Source: Cerioporus squamosus (taxonomy: Eukaryota; Basidiomycota; Agaricomycetes; Polyporales; Polyporaceae). From it: DNA of 43,903 nucleotides. This document shows positions 1-9,939 of the stretch, piece after piece (position 1 is the stretch's first letter; every line of letters begins with the position of its first letter). The DNA lies in NCBI GenBank assembly GCA_022592435.1, contig JABYQS010000249.1, positions 1 to 43,903 on the forward strand, written 5' to 3'. Below the pieces are notes generated by a model. It was not told the origin of the DNA. It worked only from the letters and a program-made list of their open reading frames with translations, and ran no database searches. A program made the position numbers and the translations under genes.

Positions 1-730
1 CTGGGTGCAATTCGCGAGAGCTCCTCAGGAGCTTGGAAGGTGTGTATGCTCCCAGTCTCGGAGGAATTGGCTGTCTTCAGGCTTAGTGAAGCAAACCCCG
101 TCCACGCATCTCGTTGGCGCCGTGTACGTGCCACGACCCTGCCTCGCGCAGAGCTAAGCCGGCATCTTGTGTTATTGAATTGCTCTCAGACGGTCAGTCC
201 AATCAATCGGTGTATCTCATTTCCCGTGTCCCATTTGCTCACCGTAGGCTATCCGCCTGCAAAAGCTGGAACCTCCAGCTGACACTCAACTTCGACTCAA
301 ATCGACTACCACACGTAATTGGGCAGCGGCCTCCTTGTGCAGGCCGAAGTGGTTCCGTTAAGCGGGACCCATGACATTCGGCCCATGTCGTGTGCAACCG
401 TGCATCGTTCGACCTTCGGATCGACTGGGGACCAGAACGGTGATTGCGCCCTCTCTTTTGCGGCCATCGGGGGGCGCACGCGCGAGCAATATGCATCGAA
501 TCCCCGGTTACTTGTTAGTCAGTGCGTCGGAATTCGCATCTGTATGACCATCGTAGTTGTCCGCACGTCGTGGGACCCACGCAGAGCGGCACCAGCTGGG
601 CAGGTCGTCGGCGGTCGCCGGGGGACTGACTGTATGGGCAACAGGATTTGTGATAATTGAGTACATACTATACAGTGCAAGTGCCGCTTCTCTATTTCTC
701 ATGCGCGGCGTCACGGGGAAACGTTGGCCT
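1..730. other. No gene recognised (left edge)
   Basis: Short open frames occur on both strands, but none shows a recognisable domain, convincing splice structure or coding bias. The 3' end of BUD32 closes at 731, so this stretch is probably its downstream flank plus intergenic DNA. I see no tRNA, repeat or promoter signal that I would defend. Confidence 0.5.
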
Positions 731-1846
731 TTAGCCAACCATGCTCCGCTTCCGCCCGCGGAGGCGCACTGTCATACATGATCCATCAGTCCGTAGTTCA
801 GGAGGTCCTCCACTGACCGATACTGCTCACCATCGTCTAATCGGCGCGAGATTGCTGTCCACTCCTTCCCCATCTTGGCCTCGTACGCCCTCATCACGCC
901 GGCGAAGAGGGGCTCGGATTGAGGATGAGTGGAGGAGAAGGCGCGCTCCAGGACGTATAGGTCGACCGCCTTGTCTTCCACCAACGTCGATGTGTACGCG
1001 AGTCCGAAGTCGATGAGAACCTGGAAAACGTTAGGTCAGCGTGCACCCTTGAGCTGAACGAATCACGAGCGTGACCGTAGAGACGCACCAGCTGGAGACC
1101 CTTGCGCGACGATGGATGGCGCAGCATCATGTTCGACGTCGTGAGGTCTCCGTGAATGATGTCTGCCTGGTGCATTTTAGCAATCTCTGTCCCGATCATC
1201 GCCATGAGGGCATCTGACACCAATCGCTCAGTTGCGTCACCAATGCGGATGCTCAAGAGACCCACTTGCCTTGAGAGACCCCGTACTCTTGCAACGGATC
1301 TTCTTCCGCTGGCAAATCGTCTTCGTCAGACTCGTCAGCGGTCTCTTCGATCTCCTCTTCGCCCTCGGCTCCGCCCCCAAGGAGGAACCGAACGCTCTTG
1401 CCGTCGATCCACTCGATTCCGAGTACGCCTTCGGCTGCGTCCACCATGCGTATACCGGGGACGTTCACCCCAGATCTGTCTCCCACATAAGATCAGTATC
1501 GCGCGACAGGCTGTCCAAGGGATGCATTGCGTACCGCAGACATCGGATGAGAGCGCGCGCTTCACCGGCTACACGGGCCTTTGTCAAGGACGCGTCGAGG
1601 CTGGGATGTCGGTATTGCTTGTGGAAGCGGTACTTGAGCAGTACTTGCTCAACGGCTTCGTTGCCATGAGATGATGAGGATGCGGGCGCAGGGTGCAACT
1701 GAGCTTTGTATATTTTCTGCGGGCAAAGCGGTCGATGTTGGAGGCATCATGTGAGAAAGATGAAAGCTTACTGCTTCTGCTCCTTGAGATATCTTTTCGG
1801 CGGATTGTAGTAACCTCGTCGATGGAGATTGTGTCTGGGCAGCCAT
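731..1846 (-). CDS. BUD32: KEOPS/EKC complex atypical kinase Bud32 (PRPK, TP53RK family)
   Basis: Small atypical serine kinase/ATPase of the KEOPS complex, which supports t6A modification of ANN-decoding tRNAs and telomere functions. Exons on the minus strand: 1846-1772, 1716-1535, 1475-1270, 1213-1089, 1020-831 and 768-731. They sum to 816 nt and encode 271 residues, close to the usual family length. Visible are the N-terminal QGAEA glycine-loop motif (residues about 21-25), the KYRFHKQYRHP lysine region, the catalytic loop HGDLTTSN with Asp177, and the metal-binding DFG at Asp200. The protein ends in the basic tail RLRGRKRSMVG, typical of this family. An acidic insert (about residues 120-145) lies between the lobes. 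Intron 3 (1269-1214, 56 nt) uses a GC donor; without it the frame meets a stop. Start chosen as the first ATG before the QGAEA motif. Confidence 0.96.
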
Positions 1847-2179
1847 AGTGGTTCCTCTGTCCTACTGCAGAAGCGAACGGTCACCTTCAAGGCTCGGGGA
1901 GATCTGCTATCTGTGCACAGCCACAATGAGACAGACTTGGCGCTGTTAACCCCACAAGACCCTGGGACCCTCTGACCGACAATTGCCGACCCTCCCGAGC
2001 CGGTCGGACTTCCCGCATTGCATAGACTTAGAGGCAAGCAAATTAGCAAATCCGTGCATTACAACAACCAAGAGACTATGCGAAGGTATACACTATGAGT
2101 ACTCCAGGTAACAGATATCGTGAGCAACGCATTGAACAGTCGCCGTGATCATGAGCAACAGCAGCTCCGTACCAACCCG

Positions 2180-4006
2180 TCAAAGTTCGAACCATCCAGC
2201 AGCGGCCATCTCCTCTGCAAGGCCAGCCCACCCCTTCCGTCGTGCCTTCCTTCCAGCAAGCTCAGTAGCAAACCTACAAAAGACGCATGTCAACGATGAG
2301 TTGATACTGCAGTCTTACAGAGGGCCACGTACCTGAGGCATTCTTCGAGCCTCCATTTGCCACGCTGGGTATCCCCCTCTGCACCCGCAACTGCGGCATC
2401 GCTGCCGACTGCCGACGGTGTGTACGGCTCGCCAGGGAGCAGTCGCCTGCTCAGCGCCCACATCATGCCAGCAACAAACGCATCCTGCGCCCCGACCTCA
2501 TCCAACACTTCGCTCGATGGCGGCGGACGCCGCGGAGCGTCGAGTTGAGGTCGGACCCCTCCCCCATGGCCCGCGATCTGCGTGCCGTCCGAATCAGACG
2601 AGGAGCCGTCGTCGTCACGAAACGCAGCGCGCTTCCCGTTTCTCTTGGAACGGTCCTGTCTCTGGTTCGGGCCGTTCCCGTGATGATGTGCTGCTGCTTC
2701 ATTTGCAGGCGGCCTTCGTGCGTGAGACGAGCTGGAGCCTGAGCCTGAGCCGAAGCCGAGGAGGTCGGCCGTGAACATGCTCGATGACTCCGTTTCGTGG
2801 CCGCCCCCGGCATAGAAGTCGCTCCCCGTGCGGACAGACTGGAGGTCGGCATCGTCCATACGACCAGCGTTCCGCGCAGTGACGGGGTCAGGGATAGGGA
2901 CGGGAGGTGGCATTGCAGGGACATTCGGCTCGACCCAGCCAGACGACTGGAAGTATTCCCTAGTGGGAACCGAGAGAACAGCGGCACCGTCGTTACCCCA
3001 GTGAGCAACGAGGAGTGCGTGCGCAGGTGCGATGTTCGTGAGCGATAGGAGGAACGCGCGCGGAGAGGAAGCGTATTGTGGAGAATGCGCCCGTGCATAG
3101 TGCTTGTTCAAGAAAATAACATCTGCCTGGGGTATGAGCTGTGGAATGCATCAGACGTCCGTTAGACTGTACAAAGCAAGAACTGTCTCACCGCTTCGAC
3201 GCCCTGGCGAGCTCTCCGGCCAACGTCAACACTAAACACGCAGTGGCTTCGCCATTTGCGCTCCCGCGCCAGCCCATCCAAGCCCATGATATTGCTCAGG
3301 GTAGTCTTCACTGAGCGACCCTCAAAGTGGACCCAATCTATCGGCGCTGGACTACTCACAAGGGCTCGTGCCGGAGGGGTCGCCGCCTGGTTGGATGTGG
3401 AAGGGCGAGGCTGCCCTGGCGCATTTACCCCAGGTGTTTGCTGTGCTCCGACTGGAGGTGTCGAGGGTGGAGGCAGATTGAGGTAGGCGTAGTTCTCCGG
3501 AACAAGCAGCGGTCCGGTGAGTGAGATGAATTCTTCATGGGTGATGTCGGGCAGTGGGTTGTTGTTGATCACAGTACGACTGTCCGTATCGTCTGGCACA
3601 CTGTCCGCTGAGACTCCGGGGTATTCGTAGCGACAATCGAGACGTACCTGTATGCAGCACCCAGGCCTGCGGCACACCAGCCTCAGGCCATATTTTGCAG
3701 TATCGGGTGTTCACTCGCTCCTTCTCGAGCTCAGAGATGATCCCTTGGCCCTCATCATTACCGCCGAGAGGAGCAACAAGTATGGCATCCACGGCCGGGA
3801 ATTGTGCGATGATAGACAAACATGTGCTAGCCGATCCGCCGCGGGTCGCGCGAGACAGAGTGCGCGCGGACAACAGAGTTCGCGTTGGGATAGGTTGGCA
3901 GGCCGAGGTTGTTTGTGACGAAGAGCGTGCCCGACGCGACGACGCGGAGAGGCCGCTGGGTGGTTGCGCCTCCCGAGTCCTGGGTATCTCGACGGAGACG
4001 AGCCAT
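2180..4006 (-). CDS. PfkB/ribokinase-family carbohydrate kinase with long low-complexity insert, one-base frame break
   Basis: Predicted sugar or nucleoside kinase of the PfkB fold; substrate not deducible. Exons: 4006-3648, 3607-3192, 3138-2333, 2273-2180. After allowing for one extra base the frame closes at 557 residues. The N-terminal core carries VVASGTLFVTNNLGLP, then RGGSASTCLSIIAQFP and VAPLGGNDEG, the ribokinase glycine-rich substrate region. The C-terminal signature reads DEVGAQDAF (about residue 470) in place of the usual DTxGAGD, keeping the catalytic-base Asp. Between about residues 330 and 465 lies a Ser/Gly/His/Arg-rich insert not found in bacterial ribokinases. At about 3845-3852 the frame shifts by one base between ...RAHSVSR and TRGGSAST, with no room for an intron. 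An upstream in-frame ATG at 4186 is an alternative start; 4006 fits the fold better. Confidence 0.85.
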
Positions 4007-4426
4007 AAAGCGAGAGAAGGGCAGGAAGGCCACGCCGTCGGGCGCGTCGCAGACAACGCCGTCGTCGTCGCGGTCGCGGACAACGTCCAAGACGCCCGCG
4101 GCGCGCGACCTCTTCCGCAACCTCCAAGTTGACTTCAACCACAATTCTGCGTCCTCTTCTCGTCGTTCACCGCGCATCGCGGCCACTGTACTCTATGGCT
4201 GGACATAGCCGCCACCGCGACTGGCATCGACGAGGACCCCATGACGATGTCGGCAGACACAGCGAGGGTGAGCCCTCACACTGGGCCTCACAGCTGCCAG
4301 TGCCACCCTCGTGGCAGATGTCTTACCATGGTTCGTCGCCCGTGTTCCGCAAGCGCAATTGCCGTAGACTGATGATATGCACGAGTAGATGCGAGCCCTC
4401 ACCGTAGCTCGCGTCCGCCGCGCGCG

Positions 4427-6087
4427 ATGCGCGACAGGTCGCGCTCGGTGACCCCGCCGCCTCCAGGAACCCCATCAGCAGACTACATCGCGCTAGCGGA
4501 CCAGGCCCCCTCTCTAGTCGACGATCCCACACGACTGCGCAAGCTCCTGGTTCTGGATCTCAACGGCACCCTGCTGCATCGGTCACCCAACAACCCGAGG
4601 TCGAGACACTATGAGCGACCGCGCGACGCACAGGGCAATCTGCTTCCTCGTCTTCGACCAGTCCACCCGAGGCCATACATGTCGGCCTTCAGATCTTTCT
4701 TATTTGCACCTCAGACAAGAAAGTGGTTAGATGTCATGGTGTGGTCATCGGCACAACCGCACAGTGTCGATGACATGGTCGAGAGATGCTTTGGAGAGGA
4801 TAGGGAGAAGATGATCGCGGTGTGGGCGAGAGACACCCTGGGGCTGTCTACCGAGCACTACTGTACGTTCTTGGCTCACGGAGATGGCAAATGATACTGA
4901 CTCGGTATATGCAGTCCAGAAAGTACAAACTGTCAAGGACCTGGAAAAGCCCTGGTCCATTTTGTCGCCTCATACGGCCGCGAACGCACCTTCCTCCCCA
5001 CACTCTTCCATCGCTAGCACACCGCATTCCTCACCCGTGCCGTCCAGTCCGTCTCGTCCCAGCGACGACAGCGTCAGACAACCGCCAGACACCATCTCTT
5101 CTAAGGTGCACTCCGCTCTGACGACGCTGCTCCTCGACGACTCGCCTCGCAAAGCCGAACTCCAGCCTTACAACCACGTCTGTATCGGAGAGTACTCCGG
5201 AGAACGTCGTGCGAAGGACGTGGAGAGCTTGCAGAAGGAGCAGGATTGGATCGCCGCCCTTGATGCGCGGCGGGAGCTTGAGGAGTTCGTGGCAGATGCA
5301 GGCACAACTGAGGCGCATGCGCCCTCATCTCACACTTCCGACCCCCCTACCTCACCAAATGGCCCCGACGCCTCCCCCGACGAGGCGCTCGCTGGTCCTT
5401 CGGACGTGTCCAAGAAACGCAAGCGGAAAGAGAAGAAATTGCACAAGCGCGTGGCGCTCCTTGACCAGTTCGGCGATGCCGAGAAGCCTGAACTATCGTA
5501 CGACGAGACTCTCCTCGCCGTGATTGGCGTGCTCGATGAGATTAAGGTGCAGGCCAATGTCGCGGCGTGGATTCGTTCAGGTGGCCTATGGGCCCGCGCC
5601 GTTCTCCCGCGAGTCGGTCGCCCAAGCTATCTACTGTGGGGAAGAGTCGCCGCACCGTGGTTCCCGGCGCCCCCGAATTCCACCAGCAAGCGGCAGCGCA
5701 GCCGCCGACAGCGACCCTGTCGGTCGAGAACAGCCCTCAACCGAATGGGAAGACCCGCAAGCGGGAGAGAAGAAGCGACAACGCATGCGGGGCCTCAGCG
5801 CAGGCGCAGAGGAGGCCGCAGCTGTTGGAAACGACGAAGATACCGCTGTGCCAGCATCGTCTTTGGAGGAACAAGGGACTGCCGTGGAACATGCTAATGA
5901 CGAGCAAGAGCAAAAGATGTGGTTCGAGGATCCCGAGGTCCTGTCGTACTGGGTCACGCGTGGTCGCAAGGCGTTGGAGGAACTAGGGATCCAGTTGAAC
6001 ATGGATAGACCGGTAGAATTCCGTGAGTGTCTATGCTATGTGCTCTTTCGTTTTACGGCAGTGCTCAGTGCCGCGTACTTGCTCTAG
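4427..6087 (+). CDS. FCP1-homology (NIF/CTD small phosphatase-like) domain protein, one-base frame break
   Basis: HAD-superfamily phosphatase-like protein related to RNA polymerase II CTD phosphatases and nuclear envelope NIF proteins. Exon 1 is 4427-4862; a 52-nt intron (4863-4914) joins EHY to QKVQTVKDLEKPW. The catalytic motif reads VLDLNGTLL: the nucleophile Asp is present but the second Asp of DxDGT is Asn. Further on come MVWSSAQPHSVDDMV, the usual post-motif helix, then EYSGERRAKDVE and a Lys-rich KKRKRKEKK stretch that could be a nuclear signal. After AAWIRSGGLW (about 5585) the frame must move by one base to continue to the WFEDPEVLSYWVTRGRKAL block at 5920-5985. Position 6087 is the read-through stop. 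A donor at 6023 could instead splice to 6263 and stop shortly after. C-terminus is therefore uncertain. Confidence 0.8.
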
Positions 6088-6720
6088 TGTATATTTAGTG
6101 TCGCTTCTCAGTGCTTTGTGGAATGCTATCTTGCAGTGCTGTCTCGACTCGACTCGACCGCTGAGCGTTATCTCTTGCTGCTATGCGTACAGCTTGTATG
6201 CCGACCGTGGTGAGATCCCGCTCGGGTATGTCTTGTTGATGCTCACTGATACTATTCAACAGCAACATCACACGACCGAGTCGGCCGACCAATTATACGC
6301 TAGAAGTTCTCTCCGAGGGCTCCTCGCCTTAGAGCGGGTCAACATCGAGCTGTCATCGGAAACTCTATATATGGACCATTATGCTTTGTGCTCAGGTGTG
6401 ACCCCCACTGCTCCAGAGACAGCAGCTGAAAGTGGCGCAGAAGAGGTCTTATGAGCCTCCCGCCCACTCGGAGTCTGTATCGCCATAGAGGGTAATCTTC
6501 GGAAAACTGACATGAATATAGGGTATAGGCTGCTTCGTCAGAACTCATGCAGCATGTCTCGGCTGTGCATGTCGCCGTCGCAACGTGCAGACCCGCGGTC
6601 ATACAAAGAGACTCAGCTGACGCGGTGTCGTCGGGAGAACTTTTTGCGGATGGCATTGCTCGGTGCTCTCCTGATCAGGCGGCGACGTATCCTGTTTTCG
6701 CGGGCCCGCAAGGAAGTGCT
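6088..6720. other. Intergenic between FCP1-like gene and GH45
   Basis: A plus-strand open frame runs from within the preceding gene to 6454, ending in an Ala/Glu-rich tail. It has no recognisable domain and is more likely 3' UTR or an alternative last exon of the upstream gene. An acceptor-like sequence (ttcaacag) ends at 6262. Nothing else is supported. Confidence 0.4.
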
Positions 6721-6726
6721 TATAAA
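6721..6726 (+). promoter_or_regulatory. TATA box of the GH45 gene
   Basis: TATAAA lies 51 nt upstream of the GH45 ATG at 6777, in the usual position for a regulated fungal core promoter. TATA-containing promoters are common for inducible secreted-enzyme genes. Seen directly; function is inference. Confidence 0.6.
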
Positions 6727-6776
6727 CGTGGTATGCTCACTTAGAGCCCGTCCTGGCCTTCATCGGTGAACCAAAC

Positions 6777-7907
6777 ATGCTCGACATCCGTGCCTTCATC
6801 GCTGGAACCCTAGTGGCTCTATCTGCTACATCCTTCGTGCAAGCTCAGACTGCTGGCACAACTACGACCACATGGGACTGGTGCGTCCCCCATTGGCATG
6901 CTGATTTGGTCCGACGACGACGCTGAACCCCCTACTCCTGACAGTTGTGAACCCGCCTGCGGCTACACCTCCAATCTGTCTCCCGGCGCCCGAGGACCCG
7001 TCCAGTCTTGCAACCAGAGCAACGGCCCCGCTGCATCCGGGGCTCAAAACGCGTGCTTCGTGTCCTCAGGAAACCTGGCTTTCTCCTGCGACAAGTACCA
7101 ACCAATCATCGTGAATAGCACGCTCTCGTACGGCTTCGCTGGGCATGGCAACACGGCCACGTCCACTTGCTGCAAGTGCTACCAGTTCACGTGGACGTCC
7201 GGAGCTGCTGCAGGAAAGTCTATGATCGTGCAGGCGATCAACGCTGGAGGTACGTAGGTGTCGGCCCACTTATCGTCAAGAGTTCGCTGGGTATTGACTG
7301 CGACGTTCTGCTAGGCATCACTGATACCGACTTTGACATCTACGTAAGACTTGGTCTTTGCATTCAATTGCTCATACGGAAGACCTGACTTACGGTGTGA
7401 CCCATAGACTCCCGGCGGAGGTGTCGGAGGTGAGGAATCCTGCGTTGCCAAAGGGACTCCTGCCCAGCCATTCTCACGGAGCTGAGGATATTGCAGATTT
7501 CAATGCCTGCACCGCGCAGTATGGTGCCCCGTCGGGTGGATGGGGCCGGCAATACGGAGGCACGTTGATCCTGATAGTTCTCGCGTACTCGCTCGCCTTA
7601 CGAGACTTCAACAGGTGTCACGTCGGACGCGCAATGCTCGCAGCTTCCCTCCAATTTGCAGGCCGGTTGCCACTGGCGCTGGCAATGGTACGTACATTGT
7701 GCCATGCTCACACGCCTACATCGGTACTCATAATTCCCCCTTCACTCAGGGCCGGTGGAGACGTCAACACCTGGTAGGAGTCTAGCATATACCCGTGTAC
7801 ACGGCTTCTTGCTGACTCAGTGTCCATGCAGGCAAGTTACCTACAAGCAAGTCAACTGTCCGTCGCAGCTGACCAGCCTCTCGGGTTGCACCCCGGCGGC
7901 GATTTGA
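6777..7907 (+). CDS. Secreted GH45 endoglucanase (endoglucanase V-like), no CBM
   Basis: Predicted secreted beta-1,4-endoglucanase of glycoside hydrolase family 45 acting on cellulose. Eight exons: 6777-6880, 6945-7249, 7315-7343, 7408-7429, 7497-7559, 7615-7687, 7750-7773, 7832-7907. They total 696 nt and 231 residues. Residues 1 to about 23 form a signal peptide ending VQA. The mature enzyme begins with TTTWDCCEPACGY, where Asp34 is the expected catalytic base. STCCKCYQFTWTSG and FDIYTPGGGVG are classic GH45 blocks. The catalytic-acid block, FDGC in Humicola endoglucanase V, reads FNAC here (Asn156). The domain ends PSQLTSLSGCTPAA with no linker or carbohydrate-binding module. Intron 5 (7560-7614) has a GC donor. 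A TATA box sits 51 nt upstream. Activity is uncertain because of Asn156. Confidence 0.94.
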
Positions 7908-8137
7908 AAGCCAAGCCAGTCTAAGTTCATGCCGTTGTAACGGAGTATGGTCCATAATCGAATACCGCACACGGGTGGTGCTACTGCTACAGCGCCACAG
8001 ATTCTGTGTGATTCTAGCTACAACAGTACAATCGGTGTAAGCCTGGCAGATATGCAGCGCGTTCGTGTGCGGGCGATCGTGGCGCACAGGACTTATTCTG
8101 GCGCTCAGCGGTCAGCCGCCCCAAACCTACTTGGGGT

Positions 8138-8144
8138 TATAAAA
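8138..8144 (+). promoter_or_regulatory. TATA-like element upstream of the P-loop gene relic
   Basis: TATAAAA stands about 125 nt upstream of the ATG at 8269 in the otherwise featureless 7908-8268 intergenic stretch. It could be the core promoter of the following gene when it was intact. Nothing else in this stretch is recognisable. Confidence 0.4.
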
Positions 8145-8268
8145 GGCCAATGACCCAGATCGAGCGCCGGAGCCATCTTGGGTCGTTACGGCCAGGGGTT
8201 CCTGTTTTCCCTGTGCTCTGGGCTTCTCGAGCTCATCATATAGACACACCCGCGGCATACCTGCTAGT

Positions 8269-9494
8269 ATGGCAAGCCCTTCGGACACATCTCTCCTACA
8301 AATCAATGTTATCGACCTCTTCGCGTTCATACCGCCCGGATCCCTCCCGGACTTCCAGAACCTCATTGAAGTCAATGCTAGTACGTGCATCGGCTGTTCT
8401 CATGCCTTTCTCACGGATCTTGATTCTTGTGCAGAGGAGGATAGTTGGACCTGGAGCTCAGAAGCCCGCCAGCATTGGGAGCTCGTCGGAGAGGAGTGGC
8501 AGGAGTTCCAAAGCAGAGTCCGGGATATCCGAGTAGACGACTGTCTTGTCATGGACATCGCACCCGCCCCTGGACAACTTGAGGGGATTCAGGACAAAAT
8601 CCTCGTTCGGTCGTGCTACCGAGAGGCTCTTGTTGCAGTTTGCCTTCTAGCCTTGACCTCTCGTAACAAGGGCATGATACTCACCGGTCAGCCAGGTACT
8701 GGTACGCACTCCTATCGACTTCATCGCTTGCAACTTCACGTGCGAGCATTTTATGCAGGCCAAACTCTCTTCATCTGGTATCTGCTTGTTTGCTTACTGC
8801 TCAAAGACCAAGTCGTCCTCCTCAACGTGGAAGACCAGCGTCCATTCCTCTTCTACCGTGGTCAAGTATACACCGCCCAATCTTGCAAACACCTTCCCCA
8901 ATCCTCCACAGCGTTCATATGGTCACCTCTGGACCCGTTCAGGGCTCCACCGCCGAGCCGGATCTGAGCATGCTCACGGGAAACTGGGGGCAAGTTCCCG
9001 CCTGGCACGATTTCCCGTATACAGGCACTCGCGAACTTCTCCAGGAGCAATATATGGTTCTCGAACGGAAGAGGCCCTCGACCGTCGATGATGCACTGGA
9101 GGCTCTCGTTGACGCTCTCATCGCGCACTTTGGATTGGTCGCCAGGGACGTATTCCACGGCTTGTTCGATTTCAGCACTGTTGAGCATACGCACCAAGAA
9201 GCATTACCTCTGTGGTGCGACAGGCTTCGCGACATGGCAAACGCCGTCGACCAGGAACAATATCTGGACAACAACTCGGAATTCGACCTCTGCATCATTC
9301 CCCAGAGCAAGGTCGGAGAGCCGTTCTGATGGATTGTCGATTTCAAGTCCCCAGTGATAGCGCAGCGTGCGGCTGAGCGAATAGAAAGGCAGGAGAACGC
9401 ACGCGAAACGTTGTCATATATCTGGACTCATCCTCCCGAGAACGCGCAGGTGGCCGTTGACCTGCTCAACAAAGCCCTTACTCGTCAGCCATGA
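8269..9494 (+). pseudogene. Decayed P-loop NTPase-like protein of an expanded Agaricomycete family (Crinkler/RHS-like)
   Basis: Starts MASPSDTSLLQINVIDLF. Spliced as 8269-8380, 8435-8701, 8759 onward; both introns (54 and 57 nt) are multiples of three. The central part reads VRSCYREALVAVCLLALTS then GQPGTGQTLFIWYLLVCLL. This matches the GQPGTGKT P-loop of a multicopy family common in Agaricomycete genomes, but the Walker A Lys is Gln. At about 8900-8930 the frame moves by one base to continue with AEPDLSMLTGNWGQVPAWHDFP. A TGA at 9327-9329 then interrupts a frame that continues with WIVDFKSPVIAQRAAERI to a stop at 9494. The mutated P-loop, frame break and internal stop together indicate a pseudogene. 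The family assignment is from memory of similar proteins and is moderate. Confidence 0.6.
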
Positions 9495-9939
9495 GAATGG
9501 TATCTACTCTACACTAGCCCAGCGGAGGTGCGATGGTCCTGGTGTGGTTCATTCTGTTCTTCCGAAGTTATGAATGTTGCATTCCTTTCTCGCACGCAGA
9601 GATGGCGGCGGCTTCATGTCGACCTTTGAGAATGAGATCTCCAAAGATTGTATCCCCATGTACATGTCGAGGACACTTACTCTTCGGGATTTCATCTGTA
9701 TGAGTGGTCGAGTTATATCCAAACGCCACGCGCGTCGTCGAACATAACCATCACGATGTTCCGAATCGCTCGCCGTTCGCCAACGGACCTGCCGCGCGTC
9801 CCTACTCCTGTCGTTCTAGAGTCGATGACAACAGTAGTTGCTCAACATGAAGGACATAAGATCGACCTCATTGATGTTACACTGTGATTTCTGAGCCTTC
9901 CCTTAGTTAGCTATTGAGTGTACACGACTCTCTAAGTCC
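9495..9939. other. Convergent 3' intergenic region
   Basis: Lies between the relic P-loop gene (+) and the stop codon of the 5-oxoprolinase half-gene (-). Neither strand shows any hydantoinase-B sequence, which would be expected here on the minus strand if the 5-oxoprolinase were complete. No repeat or transposon end was visible by eye. Confidence 0.5.

Noticed and set aside
6263..6454. Separate small gene after the FCP1-like gene
   Set aside because: The frame continues from the upstream gene, lacks its own convincing start and has no domain; better seen as an alternative last exon or UTR.
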